A DNA stretch of 64,000 nt from Acidaminobacter sp. (GCF_030247605.1 NZ_JAOTSB010000014.1:17740-81739); one strand, 5' to 3'; positions 42,652-51,566 are shown, numbered from the stretch's first letter. Translations and numbers: made by a program. The notes: generated by a model not told the origin, from the sequence alone.

Positions 42652-43419
42652 CTACAGCGCCTCCTGCGTAATCCTTCGGCTGATCTCGACCACCCTCTGA
42701 ATCTTCTCGTCCAGATCTTCCCGATTCATCCTGACCGTAGGCCCGGAGATGCTGATCGCCGCTATGGCGTTCCCCCGCTTGTCCAGGATTGGCGCGCCAA
42801 TGCAATACAGCCCAATCTCCTGCTCCTCGTTGTCAATGGCGTAGCCCTGCTGCCGGATCTTCTTAAGCTCCGCCATCATGCCTTCCCAGCTGACAATGGT
42901 ATTCTCGGTATAACGCTTCAGCGGCTGCTCCGCATAGGACATGAGGTCAATATCCTTGGAAAAAGCCAGAAGACTTTTGCCGATGGACGATATATGCAAA
43001 TCGCTGCTCGATCCTACACCCGGATTCACCGACAGCACTTTGCTCTTACTGAATTCCTTCAGAATGATCACACTCTTGTAGCCCACTTCCGGATCCCGGT
43101 CGAGAACCGACACGTTGACCACTTCGCCATAAGCCTCAAACAACTCTTTGGCATAAGGGCGAACCACATCCGCGAGAGAAAACTTCTCCCCGACCAGGAG
43201 TCCCATGGCATAGACCTTCATCCCCAGCCAGTACTTGCCGTTTTCGGGGTTCTTCTGGACAAAGCCTTTATATTCCAGGGATGCCAGCGACCTGTGAATG
43301 GTGCTTTTGTAGAGGTCCAGATCTCTCGCAAGCTCTGAAACGCCCATTTCGCCGTTATTATGATACAGCGCCAGCAGGATGTCCAGCGCGCGATCGACAG
43401 CGACAATTCTTTCGGTCAT
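42652..43419 (-). CDS. IclR-family transcriptional regulator
   Basis: 255 aa. N-terminal winged helix (AVDRALDILLALYHNNGEMG, then VSELARDLDLYKSTIHRSLA) and an IclR effector domain with SSIGKSLLAF and GYAIDNEEQEIGLYCIGAPI. Start ATG at 43419 after AAGGGAGTCACATT. It lies between the MFS carrier and the buk-ptb cluster, all on the minus strand. I infer that it binds the GAACG-C-CGTTC sites at 42486, 43437-43465, 44829 and 45116. Confidence 0.93.
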   Translation of the reverse strand: MTERIVAVDRALDILLALYHNNGEMGVSELARDLDLYKSTIHRSLASLEYKGFVQKNPENGKYWLGMKVYAMGLLVGEKFSLADVVRPYAKELFEAYGEVVNVSVLDRDPEVGYKSVIILKEFSKSKVLSVNPGVGSSSDLHISSIGKSLLAFSKDIDLMSYAEQPLKRYTENTIVSWEGMMAELKKIRQQGYAIDNEEQEIGLYCIGAPILDKRGNAIAAISISGPTVRMNREDLDEKIQRVVEISRRITQEAL

Positions 43420-43436
43420 AATGTGACTCCCTTTCC

Positions 43437-43465
43437 TGTTCCGATTTTTGACAACATCGTTCCGA
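43437..43465. promoter_or_regulatory. Paired CGTTCCGA half-sites upstream of iclR
   Basis: TGTTCCGA at 43437-43444 and CGTTCCGA at 43458-43465, direct repeats 21 bases (two helical turns) apart, about 20-45 bases upstream of the iclR start. They suggest autoregulation. Confidence 0.55.
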
Positions 43466-43528
43466 CTTTATTTTACAATGAGTGGTTGTTGGTTGTCAAT
43501 CCATCGGCAATAGCTTTTGTTAAAATTT

Positions 43529-44746
43529 TTAAGCAGCTCTTGAAGTTCGGTTTGGAACTTTTAGTCTGGAAAATACAAAAGTGAGTCCCAGCGCAACAAT
43601 CAAGAGGCCGGCAGAAACCATGTACGCTGTGGTAAATTGCCCGGTCAGATCGTAGATCCAGGCGCCCGTCATAGGGCCAATTATGCCGCCCACACCCCAG
43701 CCAGTGAACATGAGGCCAAAGTTGACGCCAAAGTTCTTGAGTCCGTATAAGTCAGAAATGGTCGCCGGGAAAACTGAAAAGATCGCGCCGTAGCACATGC
43801 CCGCCACCGCGACGCCCACCGCCAGAGCCGGCACTGAACGCAGAGTGGTGAACGCAAGCATATTGATGGCTTGCAGAATAAAGATGCCGCGGATCAAATT
43901 GAGGCGTCCCAGCTTATCTGACAGGCTGCCGCCCCCAAATCTGCCTATGGTGTTGAACAGCGCCAGCAGCATGACAAGCAGGAAGCCGCCGGCCCAACTT
44001 GCCTGGACTTTGGCAATGGACACGACATGACCAATGACCATCAGCCCTGCAGATGAAGACATAGCGAGCATCAGCCAGATCACCCAGAATTTTGGCGACC
44101 GGAGCATTTCCTGCCAGGTGTGGTCATTCAGCGCCTGGGCCTTTTCCATGACCGTCTGTTTGGCAGCATCCTTCTCCGGCGGATTCTTGAGGAGTTGCGC
44201 CAGGATCATCCCCACTGCCAGACTGATCGTGCCAACGACAATGAATACCGCAGAAACACCATAGGTTTGATTGAGCCAGTTCGCCAGTGGCGAATACATC
44301 ATAGAGGACAAACTGACGCCACCGACGACCACACCGGTGACCATGCCCTTCTTCTCTTTTGGAAACCATTTTACTGCCGGCGGGGTGGTTGACACATTCA
44401 GAATCCCAATCCCGCTGCCTCCAATCAGACCAAAGGCCACAGCCACAAACAGCGGCTCCGTCTTGAGTCCGGACAAAATGGCACCGGTGCCCATCAGTAT
44501 GACGCCAATAGTCGCAGTCCACCTGGGTCCCTTTTGATCCTGCAGCTTTCCAAAGAACACCATGGCTATGACGAAAGTTACAGTTGCCAAGGTATACGGC
44601 AGCGATGCCTGCTTGCTGGTCCATCCCAGCTGGTCAATCAGCGAACGGCTGACTATGCCCCATATGTAGAGCATCCCGGACACAAGATTAATCCCTGCGG
44701 CGGCACCCAGCACGGTGTACGCCTTTTTTTGTGTTGCGCTTTTCAT
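43529..44746 (-). CDS. MFS transporter, oxalate/formate antiporter-like (OFA) family
   Basis: 405 aa from the ATG at 44746 after AAAAGGAGGAGCAGCAC. Twelve membrane helices; MLYIWGIVSRSLIDQLGW and WFPKEKKGMVTGVVVGG are characteristic of the OFA branch of MFS, which exchange small carboxylates. Its place beside iclR, buk/ptb and nhaC and the shared operator motif suggest that it exports the carboxylic acid product or imports an acid substrate. Two GTTCCGA half-sites lie in the 109-base gap to iclR. Confidence 0.88.
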   Translation of the reverse strand: MKSATQKKAYTVLGAAAGINLVSGMLYIWGIVSRSLIDQLGWTSKQASLPYTLATVTFVIAMVFFGKLQDQKGPRWTATIGVILMGTGAILSGLKTEPLFVAVAFGLIGGSGIGILNVSTTPPAVKWFPKEKKGMVTGVVVGGVSLSSMMYSPLANWLNQTYGVSAVFIVVGTISLAVGMILAQLLKNPPEKDAAKQTVMEKAQALNDHTWQEMLRSPKFWVIWLMLAMSSSAGLMVIGHVVSIAKVQASWAGGFLLVMLLALFNTIGRFGGGSLSDKLGRLNLIRGIFILQAINMLAFTTLRSVPALAVGVAVAGMCYGAIFSVFPATISDLYGLKNFGVNFGLMFTGWGVGGIIGPMTGAWIYDLTGQFTTAYMVSAGLLIVALGLTFVFSRLKVPNRTSRAA

Positions 44747-44823
44747 GTGCTGCTCCTCCTTTTCAGTGTGTAGTTTCATTAACAGCAATTGTAAATGATT
44801 CCGCACACATATTCAACTCTATT

Positions 44824-44843
44824 TCCGGTCTGTCGTTCCGAAA
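44824..44843. promoter_or_regulatory. IclR operator-like site upstream of the MFS gene
   Basis: TCCGGTCTGTCGTTCCGAAA, with the CGTTCCGAAA half identical to the sites at 42486 and 45116 and a weaker opposite half. About 85 bases upstream of the MFS start. Confidence 0.55.
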
Positions 44844-45068
44844 TAGTTTCAGTGAATCACTATAGCATTATAAGAATCAGAGTTCAACCCATTTGAAAAT
44901 CAATTATTATTTGCCTTGCTCTTTATGAATATTTCTTCTTAAAGGAGTCAGTGCCATTCAAGAGAAAGACTTTGCTGAATCTGACATCCGCGTCTTTCTA
45001 AAATTATTTTGTGCCCATATGAAACGATACTCCCTTCACTTTTCATAGGATAATCTGAAATTTAACGC

Positions 45069-45097
45069 TTGATTTTTTGCAATTTTCAGTTTAATCT
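45069..45097 (+). promoter_or_regulatory. Sigma-A-type promoter of nhaC
   Basis: TTGATT at 45069-45074 and TAATCT at 45092-45097 with a 17-base spacer. The IclR-type site at 45116-45132 would fall just after the transcription start, which fits repression. Confidence 0.5.
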
Positions 45098-45115
45098 AAG
45101 GTCATGCCATTTTAT

Positions 45116-45132
45116 CAGAACGCCGTTCCGAA
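45116..45132. promoter_or_regulatory. IclR operator-like site upstream of nhaC
   Basis: CAGAACGCCGTTCCGAA, base-for-base identical to the site before buk at 42486-42502. Confidence 0.75.
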
Positions 45133-45169
45133 AATTTACATCCAAAAATCGCAAAGGAGGAACTCTTCA

Positions 45170-46579
45170 ATGGTCACAAAGATGAAGAAACAAGCCACCC
45201 TGGGTCACGCACTCATCCCCATGCTCTTTATCATTGCAGCGCTGATCTTTACCATGCAATTTTGGGGCGGTGACCCCCACATTCCAATCCTCATGGCAGC
45301 GGTTGTCGCGGCAATTGTCTCAGTCTTTGGTCTCGGTTATACATGGAAGGAGCTTGAGGATGGGATTATCGACACCATAAAAATGTCTATGCAGGCTCTG
45401 TTGATCGTCATGATCATAGGGATGATCATAGGCACCTGGATTCTGGGCGGCATAGTGCCAACCATGATCTACTATGGCTTGAAGCTCCTATCTCCGAGCA
45501 TTTTTCTCGTTGCGACTGTGCTGCTCTGCAGTGTGGTTTCCCTTGCAACCGGCAGCTCCTGGACGACTGCTGGTACGGTCGGAATCGCCCTTGTCGGCGT
45601 CGGCATTGGACTTGGCATGAATCCAGGTTTAGTTGCGGGCGCGATCGTCTCCGGCGCCTACTTTGGCGACAAGATGTCCCCACTTTCCGATACCACCAAC
45701 CTGGCACCTGCCATGGCCGGCTCTACACTTTTTGAGCACATCCGACATATGACCTATACCACCGGGCCATCCTTAATCATTTCGCTGATCATCTACGGGA
45801 TCATTGGAATGAAGTTTGCCAACAACGACCTGGACACCTCTGCCATCAATGAAATCCTCACAGGTATGGAAGCCAACTTCAATATTTCCCTTGTCCTCTT
45901 CGTGGCGCCACTGCTGGTAATTCTCATGGTCATCTTTAAAGCGCCCGCAATCCCGGGACTTATGGGCGGCGCGCTCCTCGGAGCTCTGTTCGCATTTATT
46001 TTTCAAGGGGCAGACATGTCCTCCATTATCGAAGCCATGCACTACGGCTATACCTCAGAAACAGGCATTACTGTGATTGATGACCTTCTCTCCCGCGGCG
46101 GTCTCGACAGTATGATGTGGACCCTGTCCCTGATCCTTTGCGCCATGAGCTTTGGCGGCGTTATGGAGAAGTCCGGCATGCTGGAAGCTATTGCCCGTTC
46201 AATTCTGAAACTCGCCCACGGCACAGGAAGCCTTGTGCTTGCAACGATCATCACCATCATAGGCATGAACCTGATGGCCGGCGACCAATATCTCTCCATA
46301 GTTATCCCTGGCCGTATGTATAAACAAATTTATCAGGAACGCGGCCTTCATCCAAAGAATCTCTCCCGCGTCCTTGAAGACGCAGGCACGCTGACGTCGC
46401 CACTGGTGCCTTGGAATACCTGCGGCATCTTCATGGCTGGCACCCTGGGCGTCGCCACCCTGGCCTATCTGCCTTACGCTTACCTGAACCTGATCAATCC
46501 GCTGGTTTCAATTTTCTACGGGTTCACTGGCATCACCATGGAGAAGCTTCCTGAAGCCGAAGCTGCGGCTGCCGCATAG
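45170..46579 (+). CDS. nhaC: NhaC-family Na+/H+ antiporter
   Basis: 469 aa from the ATG at 45170 after AAAGGAGGAACTCTTCA; the frame open from 45104 runs through the operator and is rejected. About 11-12 membrane helices. ATGSSWTTAGTVGIALVGVG and SGAYFGDKMSPLSDTTNLAP are NhaC signatures. Members exchange Na+ for H+ or, in the MleN branch, couple malate/lactate exchange. Sharing the IclR-type operator with buk suggests that it balances Na+ and pH, or moves an acid, during amino-acid fermentation. Confidence 0.92.
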   Translation: MVTKMKKQATLGHALIPMLFIIAALIFTMQFWGGDPHIPILMAAVVAAIVSVFGLGYTWKELEDGIIDTIKMSMQALLIVMIIGMIIGTWILGGIVPTMIYYGLKLLSPSIFLVATVLLCSVVSLATGSSWTTAGTVGIALVGVGIGLGMNPGLVAGAIVSGAYFGDKMSPLSDTTNLAPAMAGSTLFEHIRHMTYTTGPSLIISLIIYGIIGMKFANNDLDTSAINEILTGMEANFNISLVLFVAPLLVILMVIFKAPAIPGLMGGALLGALFAFIFQGADMSSIIEAMHYGYTSETGITVIDDLLSRGGLDSMMWTLSLILCAMSFGGVMEKSGMLEAIARSILKLAHGTGSLVLATIITIIGMNLMAGDQYLSIVIPGRMYKQIYQERGLHPKNLSRVLEDAGTLTSPLVPWNTCGIFMAGTLGVATLAYLPYAYLNLINPLVSIFYGFTGITMEKLPEAEAAAAA

Positions 46580-46628
46580 ATTAGAACATAATTACATAAC
46601 GTCTGTTTAAGAATAGATTAATTAACTG

Positions 46629-46692
46629 TGACCATCGGCAACCTCTTTCAAAGCTTTTCAAAAAGCTTTTTTAGGATTCCTGCCGATGGTCA
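46629..46692. terminator. Hairpin of the GCCGATGGTC pair after nhaC
   Basis: TGACCATCGGCA at 46629-46640 pairs with TGCCGATGGTCA at 46681-46692, with an inner AAAGCTTTTCAAAAAGCTTT stem. Between tandem genes, about 50 bases past the nhaC stop. Confidence 0.85.
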
Positions 46693-46923
46693 TTTCAATT
46701 CCCACCTCTCCCCCGGGAGCGGTTTCAGCCACACAAATCCCAGATCGTCAACCCTCTCAAACGCTGATATTTTTACAGATCGTACAAAAGGTAAATTCTT
46801 TTTACGTATGAAGATAGAAACCTGCTTCTCAAATCATAACACCTCTACTTAACTAACCATCGAAACTGCTTAAATCACCGTGTTTGAAGCAATTTGGAAA
46901 TTATCATACAATTTTGATAACAC

Positions 46924-46939
46924 TGGCACAACTATTGCA
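46924..46939 (+). promoter_or_regulatory. Sigma-54 promoter of the second M20 operon
   Basis: TGGCACAACTATTGCA, a full match to TGGCAC-N5-TTGCA, 45 bases upstream of the TTG start at 46985. No sigma-54 activator is adjacent; the one at 28942, which lies by the paralogous M20 gene, is the best candidate. Confidence 0.92.
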
Positions 46940-46984
46940 CTGATTTATTGAATCACTTAGAAAACCACATAGGAGGCGTACCCC

Positions 46985-48397
46985 TTGAAATCAGAATATC
47001 ATGAGAACAAGACCATCTTAATTAAGGAAACCGGCAGCGTAAAAAATTCAGGCACGATCCGCTTAACCCCCGAAGGTGACCTCAAACTGGACGAGGCCGC
47101 TCTGAAGGCCCTGGGCTTCAAACTGGAATGGACTGAAGATGGCGCGGTTGGGACCTTGAAGCAGATTACAGACGCTGGAGCAGAACTAACGTCAGAAGAA
47201 TTGGCCTTTGTATCAGAAATGACGGATTTCTCAGAGCTCATTGGGGACGCGTCGAAAAAAATCTACGACAACCCTGAACTGGCATTTAAGGAATCCTTTG
47301 CCTGCGACCTGCTCTGCGCTATTTTTGAGAACCATGGCTTCAGTCTCGAACGAAGCCCAAAAGGCGTTCATCCGGTGACAAAGGAACCGTGGACAATGGA
47401 CACTGCCTTTATCGCCACCTTGGACGGCATGTCCGGCGGCCCTTCAATAGCACTTATGCTTGAATATGACGCGCTGCCAGGAGGGCACGCCTGCGGACAT
47501 AACCTGATCGCGTCAGCAGGATTGGCGGCAGCGCTTCTGCTGGCGAAACGCATACCTCAACTGAAGGGCCGCCTGGTCGTCTACGGTACGCCCGGAGAAG
47601 AAGGCAAAGCCGGCAAGGCTCACATGGTTGAAGCCGGAATGTTTCAGGACATTGATGTCGCCCTCGTCACTCATCCCGGCGACCGTTGGGCAACAGGCTC
47701 TGATTTCCTCGCGACCAAAACCGCGACTATTGTCTACAAGGGCGTGCCGTCCCATGCATCCGCAGCCCCGGAAAAAGGCGTCAGCGCGCTGGATGCCGCA
47801 GTCATAACCTATAATGCTATAGAACTTCAGCGGGAACACTTGAGAGGTGACGCCAGAGTCCACGGCTTTATCCGGGATGGCGGAAAAATATGCAACGTGG
47901 TGCCGGACCGTGCCGAGATGGACTGGGCTGTTCGCGCCTTGGACAATGTTTACATGGAAAAGCTTGCGAACATGATCGAGCGCTGCGCCCAGGCCGGTGC
48001 CCTGGCGACAGGCGCTGAAATGGAACTTTCCTGGAGTGTACCTTACGGCGCACCCGTGAAGGTTCCGACCCTGGACCGTCTGGTTCTCGATCTGGCCAAA
48101 GCTACGAAAGCAGGACTGATCAAGTCCTTTGATGTCCTAGGGTCATCAGATCTCGGCAATGTCTCTTTCGAACTGCCAACCTGCAATTTGTGGTTCGCCA
48201 TTGCCGGCGAAGGCACTATGCCGCACACCGTGGAATTCCTTGAGGCAGCTGGTTCAGACGAGGCGGTGGGGGCGGCTTTGAACGCCGGTAAAGTCATGGC
48301 CCTGGCGGCTCTGAGGCTATTTAACGACCCGGCGTTAGTCGCCGTTATCCAGGAGGAATTTATCGTTTCAAAACAGCGGCTTATAGCCCAGTCTTAA
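46985..48397 (+). CDS. M20-family amidohydrolase, close paralogue of 27213-28622
   Basis: 470 aa, TTG start at 46985, 8 bases after AGGAGG. It aligns with the 27213 gene along its whole length, including the N-terminal extension (GTIRLTPEGDLKLDEAALKA, then LGFKLEW) and the motifs EYDALPGGHACGHN, GTPGEEGKAG and MPHTVEFL. Both copies sit behind sigma-54 promoters, so they arose by duplication and likely share control. The second M20 enzyme follows 31 bases later. Substrate is unknown; N-acyl amino acids or peptides are likely. Confidence 0.88.
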   Translation: MKSEYHENKTILIKETGSVKNSGTIRLTPEGDLKLDEAALKALGFKLEWTEDGAVGTLKQITDAGAELTSEELAFVSEMTDFSELIGDASKKIYDNPELAFKESFACDLLCAIFENHGFSLERSPKGVHPVTKEPWTMDTAFIATLDGMSGGPSIALMLEYDALPGGHACGHNLIASAGLAAALLLAKRIPQLKGRLVVYGTPGEEGKAGKAHMVEAGMFQDIDVALVTHPGDRWATGSDFLATKTATIVYKGVPSHASAAPEKGVSALDAAVITYNAIELQREHLRGDARVHGFIRDGGKICNVVPDRAEMDWAVRALDNVYMEKLANMIERCAQAGALATGAEMELSWSVPYGAPVKVPTLDRLVLDLAKATKAGLIKSFDVLGSSDLGNVSFELPTCNLWFAIAGEGTMPHTVEFLEAAGSDEAVGAALNAGKVMALAALRLFNDPALVAVIQEEFIVSKQRLIAQS

Positions 48398-48428
48398 GCA
48401 AAACAAAAATAGAACGGAGGTCAGTACC

Positions 48429-49592
48429 ATGACTATAATCGAAAGCGCAGCCGCCATCCAGGACTACGTCATTAAGATCCGCAGGGAGCTTCACGAGTAC
48501 CCGGAGCTCAGCCTTCAGGAATTTGAAACACAAAAAAGAATCATGCGCGAGCTGGACGCTATGGGCGTTTCTTATGATAAGGCCGGCACCACCTCGGTAG
48601 TTGCCAGGATCAATCCCGGGAAAGGCACTAAAGTCGTTGCCCTCCGTGCGGATACCGACGCGCTTCCAATCATTGAGGAGTCCGGTGTCCCCTATGCTTC
48701 GAAATCCTATGGCGTCATGCATGCCTGCGGCCATGACAACCACACCGCTATGCTCCTGGGCGCTGTCAAGCTCCTCAACGAGATGAAAGACGAACTCCCC
48801 GGCGAAGTCCGCTGCATCTTCCAGGAGGCAGAAGAGCTCTGCGTTGGTGCCCAGAATGTTATTGCCGATGGCCACCTGAAAGACGTCAACGCCATCTTTG
48901 GACTCCACGGCATGTCCAACCTGGAGACAGGCTTCTATGATGTCAACCCGGGCTACAAGCTGGCCGGCGCCGACACCATTTATGTCAAATTCGAAGGCGT
49001 TTCCGGCCACAGCTCAACGCCGCAGTTAGCGAAAGACACTGTTTATCCGGCCTGCATGTTCGTCAATGAGCTCCAGAGTATTGCCACGAAAAAGGTGGAT
49101 CCAAAAGAGACTGTCATCATTGCTGTTGGCAGGATCTCCGGCGGGACCAAGTCCAATATCATCGCCAAATACTCGGAGCTGGATATTTCCATGAGGTATT
49201 TCAACCCCGACGTCAGAAAGGCTGTCCACGAAGCCATCCAGCGCCTTGCTGATGCCACCGCCCTCGCCCACGAAATCAAAGTGGAGGTCATCTTCGAAGA
49301 AACTGCCCTTTCCACTTATAACAATGAAGCGGTCACGGTCATCGCTCAAGACTCAGCAGAAAAAGTCTATGGTCCGGGCAGAAACGTCGACCTCTACAAA
49401 CAGATGGGCTCAGAGGATATGTCCTATTACTTCCAGGAGGTCCCCGGCACCTTTGCCTTGCTCGGCTATTACAACGAGGCTAAAGGCAGCGTTTACTTTC
49501 CGCACCACGAAAAGTTCAACGTTGATGAGGACATGCTGAAGTATGGCGTTGCGCTCCACGCTCAGTTTGCGGTGGACTATTTGAATCAGTAG
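48429..49592 (+). CDS. M20D amidohydrolase (hippurate hydrolase/IAA-amino-acid hydrolase type)
   Basis: 387 aa, the usual length of HipO/IAA-amidohydrolase enzymes. RRELHEYPELSLQEFET, RADTDALPIIEESG, MHACGHDNHTAMLL and QEAEELCVGAQ carry the metal ligands (Cys/His and Glu). It removes an acyl group from an N-acyl amino acid. Start ATG at 48429 after ACGGAGGTCAGTACC, in one operon with the M20 gene before it. The 8-mer GCCGATGG lies at 48864. Confidence 0.92.
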   Translation: MTIIESAAAIQDYVIKIRRELHEYPELSLQEFETQKRIMRELDAMGVSYDKAGTTSVVARINPGKGTKVVALRADTDALPIIEESGVPYASKSYGVMHACGHDNHTAMLLGAVKLLNEMKDELPGEVRCIFQEAEELCVGAQNVIADGHLKDVNAIFGLHGMSNLETGFYDVNPGYKLAGADTIYVKFEGVSGHSSTPQLAKDTVYPACMFVNELQSIATKKVDPKETVIIAVGRISGGTKSNIIAKYSELDISMRYFNPDVRKAVHEAIQRLADATALAHEIKVEVIFEETALSTYNNEAVTVIAQDSAEKVYGPGRNVDLYKQMGSEDMSYYFQEVPGTFALLGYYNEAKGSVYFPHHEKFNVDEDMLKYGVALHAQFAVDYLNQ

Positions 49593-49615
49593 GATCTGGA
49601 ATATGGAATGAAAAA

Positions 49616-49675
49616 TGACCATCGGCAAAAGTCTTTCAAAGCTTTTCTAAAAGCTTTTTAAGAACCGATGGTCAT
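49616..49675. terminator. Convergent hairpin of the ACCATCGGC pair
   Basis: TGACCATCGGC at 49616-49626 pairs with CCGATGGTCA (one base off the full word) at 49665-49674, with AAAGCTTTTCTAAAAGCTTT inside. It lies between the M20 operon and the MazF gene end. Confidence 0.85.
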
Positions 49676-49728
49676 TCAATCATTCAATATTTATCCATTT
49701 TTGGTTTGAGTTTACGTTCCGGGACAAA

Positions 49729-50058
49729 TCATTCAATTCTTATTTCCGCGTAAACCATTTCAATAGCCTTTTCCAACAGGTCAAGGGGCAGCGTCTCAAT
49801 GACTTGATAAGGACGAGCCTTTAGGTCAAGTGTTTTAGGCTGTTCACACAAAATGGCGCCCTTTGTCTTCGTTCTGCTGTCGAGAGGAAGATGAAGCGGA
49901 AAAGCTCTGTCGTTTGTCGTGATAGGGCATGCAATCACCAGATTTGTATATTTGTGAAAGGAAGGGTTGCTTATGATCACAGCCGGTCGAAAACCAGACT
50001 GCTCATGCCCCAGCTGAGGATCAAAATTAAGTTTGATTATATCGCCCTGTTTCACCAT
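49729..50058 (-). CDS. mazF: MazF/PemK-family endoribonuclease toxin
   Basis: 109 aa. VKQGDIIKLNFDPQLGHEQS, GFRPAVIISN and the later ACPITTNDRAFPLHL fit the MazF/PemK/CcdB fold; MazF toxins cut mRNA at short motifs. It overlaps the antitoxin gene by 7 bases and is followed by a hairpin terminator shared with the converging M20 operon. Confidence 0.93.
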   Translation of the reverse strand: MVKQGDIIKLNFDPQLGHEQSGFRPAVIISNPSFHKYTNLVIACPITTNDRAFPLHLPLDSRTKTKGAILCEQPKTLDLKARPYQVIETLPLDLLEKAIEMVYAEIRIE

Positions 50059-50297
50059 ATCTCGTCACCTTTAGGTTTCCCCCAATCGATCAGAGATGGT
50101 TTATAGTCGTCCGTATAGTCTTTGAAAAGATCATCCAGCGTCAATTCCTTACTGGTTGAAATCTTTGAGATAATAATTTTGTTATCTTCAATCTCTATTT
50201 CAACCGGATCATTTACATCAATTCCCAGTAGCTCGAGAATGGCTTTTGGAAGTCGAATGCCCTGCCCATTTCCCCATTTGTTGATTGTTGCGATCAT
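50052..50297 (-). CDS. mazE: MazE-type AbrB-fold antitoxin
   Basis: 81 aa. ATINKWGNGQGIRLPKAILE is the swapped-hairpin AbrB DNA-binding fold of MazE; the acidic tail (DDLFKDYTDDYKPSLIDWG) should bind MazF. Start ATG at 50297 after TTGAGGAAGTGATAGT. It is first in the operon and should repress it. Confidence 0.93.
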   Translation of the reverse strand: MIATINKWGNGQGIRLPKAILELLGIDVNDPVEIEIEDNKIIISKISTSKELTLDDLFKDYTDDYKPSLIDWGKPKGDEIW

Positions 50298-50374
50298 ACT
50301 ATCACTTCCTCAACAATTAGTATATACATAGTATAAACCAACTCGTTTTAAATTGCAACAGCCCAACCGCTTAT

Positions 50375-50743
50375 CTAAGCCGACATCCCCACAACCATGC
50401 CAGACGCAAACGGGACCAGCCAAATCAGCCAAACTGCGGCGCTGAACCGGTGGAATTTCTTTTTCGTTTTTGGACTGTTCTGATATAGGACGACGGTCGC
50501 CCAGATCACATGAACCAGCATCAAGAGAATGGCTGCCAACCCGGTCACGCCATGGATGCCGAAGCCGGCCGCATCGGTCGCGATTCGGTTCATCAGCGTC
50601 GTGCCAAGGGTGTCAAACACCAGCCCGAACCAAAAGATAATGACATGCCAAGGCTTGAGGGTCCCCGACAGTTTTTCCGACCAGACGCCTATAGTATAAA
50701 ACAGTAAAGCAGCAGTAATCGACACAATGGCATATAATAACAT
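50375..50743 (-). CDS. hsmA: HsmA-family membrane protein
   Basis: 122 aa from the ATG at 50743; an ATG at 50761 lies on the ribosome site TATGGAGG. Four membrane helices; KLSGTLKPWHVIIFWFGLVF, then DTLGTT, and GIHGVTGLAAILLMLVHVIW match the small HsmA (TIGR03987) family. HsmA is known only as a membrane protein paired with a TetR-type regulator. That regulator gene lies just upstream on the same strand. Confidence 0.85.
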   Translation of the reverse strand: MLLYAIVSITAALLFYTIGVWSEKLSGTLKPWHVIIFWFGLVFDTLGTTLMNRIATDAAGFGIHGVTGLAAILLMLVHVIWATVVLYQNSPKTKKKFHRFSAAVWLIWLVPFASGMVVGMSA

Positions 50744-50829
50744 AAAACACTCAACCTCCATATTTTTAAGATCTCATAACTTACAGTGCCAATGAGCCGC
50801 AGAGAAAATAGGACTTTTTTACCCTTAGC

Positions 50830-51402
50830 TTAGTTTGCCGACCCGTGTCCCTCTTCCTCCAGCAGTGACAAAATTACTTCTTCAAGGACCGTATAGTCCA
50901 CCAGCGGGGTCTGGATCATGGCCAGAAAGTTCATAACCACGAAAGCCGCGGCTTCCCGGCTGGACATGACCTTGAAGCGGATCCCCTCGACCTCCAACCA
51001 TTTGGCGAGTCGAGCCGCCAGCATCTCAATGGCCTGAAATTTTCTCCCCCTGCTGCTTCCCATGACCTCTTCAGCCTGATAGAGCTCAGGCTTCAGCCAT
51101 TCAGCCCGAAATATGCCGACAAAACCTTCGAGGCTGCGATAGATGCCTTGAAGGTTTTCAGAAAATGACCCGGCGCTTCCCAAGATTAAATCCACCTCAG
51201 ACTGAAACGTCTTCCAGTACTCCGACATCATTTCCACCATCAAGTCGTCCTTATTGGGAAAATAATTGTAAATGGTGCCAAGGGCAATGCCGCAAGCGGA
51301 CGCGACGCCCCGCATTGTCAGTTGGCTGTAGCCCTTCTCGCTTAAGATCTCCCTTGCATGGGTCAGGATGAGCTGTCTTGGATTTTCTATGACCTTTGCC
51401 AT
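50830..51402 (-). CDS. TetR-family regulator (HsmR-like)
   Basis: 190 aa. N-terminal helix-turn-helix ILSEKGYSQLTMRGVASACG, then IALGTIYNYFPNKDDL, is a TetR signature; the C-terminal half is the variable ligand domain. Start ATG at 51402 after a TGAGGTGGTGAAACC site. It lies in line with hsmA and upstream of it, and a likely operator lies before its own start. Confidence 0.93.
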   Translation of the reverse strand: MAKVIENPRQLILTHAREILSEKGYSQLTMRGVASACGIALGTIYNYFPNKDDLMVEMMSEYWKTFQSEVDLILGSAGSFSENLQGIYRSLEGFVGIFRAEWLKPELYQAEEVMGSSRGRKFQAIEMLAARLAKWLEVEGIRFKVMSSREAAAFVVMNFLAMIQTPLVDYTVLEEVILSLLEEEGHGSAN

Positions 51403-51429
51403 GGTTTCACCACCTCAATTTGTTTTTTA

Positions 51430-51460
51430 ATGAACACTGTTCATTTGAACTATGTTCATA
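51430..51460. promoter_or_regulatory. TetR-type operator
   Basis: ATGAACACTGTTCAT is a perfect palindrome with a central C (51430-51444), followed at once by TTGAACTATGTTCATA, a second weaker copy. It lies about 30 bases upstream of the TetR start and fits autoregulation. Confidence 0.7.
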
Positions 51461-51498
51461 TTAACTTAAAAAAATAGGTTTGTCAATATTACAATTTC

Positions 51499-51545
51499 AT
51501 TACCGTCCGCGTCCCCAACTTGAAGTTGGGGACGCGGACGGTAAT
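51499..51545. repeat. Perfect 47-bp palindrome of the GTCCGCGTCCCC family
   Basis: 23-base arms (51499-51521 and 51523-51545) around one G. It carries the intact GTCCGCGTCCCCAAC that is split by the group II intron at 13436-15331. Located just past the SDR gene end. Confidence 0.85.
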
Positions 51546-51566
51546 AAAAAAAACACCATACAAATG

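Larger units (their letters stand above)
44747..45169. other. Divergent promoter region MFS/nhaC
   Basis: 423 bases without a gene. It carries IclR-type sites at 44829-44843 and 45116-45132 and a sigma-A-like promoter at 45069-45097. The remaining AT-rich stretch shows nothing I can name. Confidence 0.6.

Noticed and set aside
45104..45169. Upstream start for nhaC
   Set aside because: It would place the coding region across the operator at 45116; the ATG at 45170 has a perfect ribosome site.
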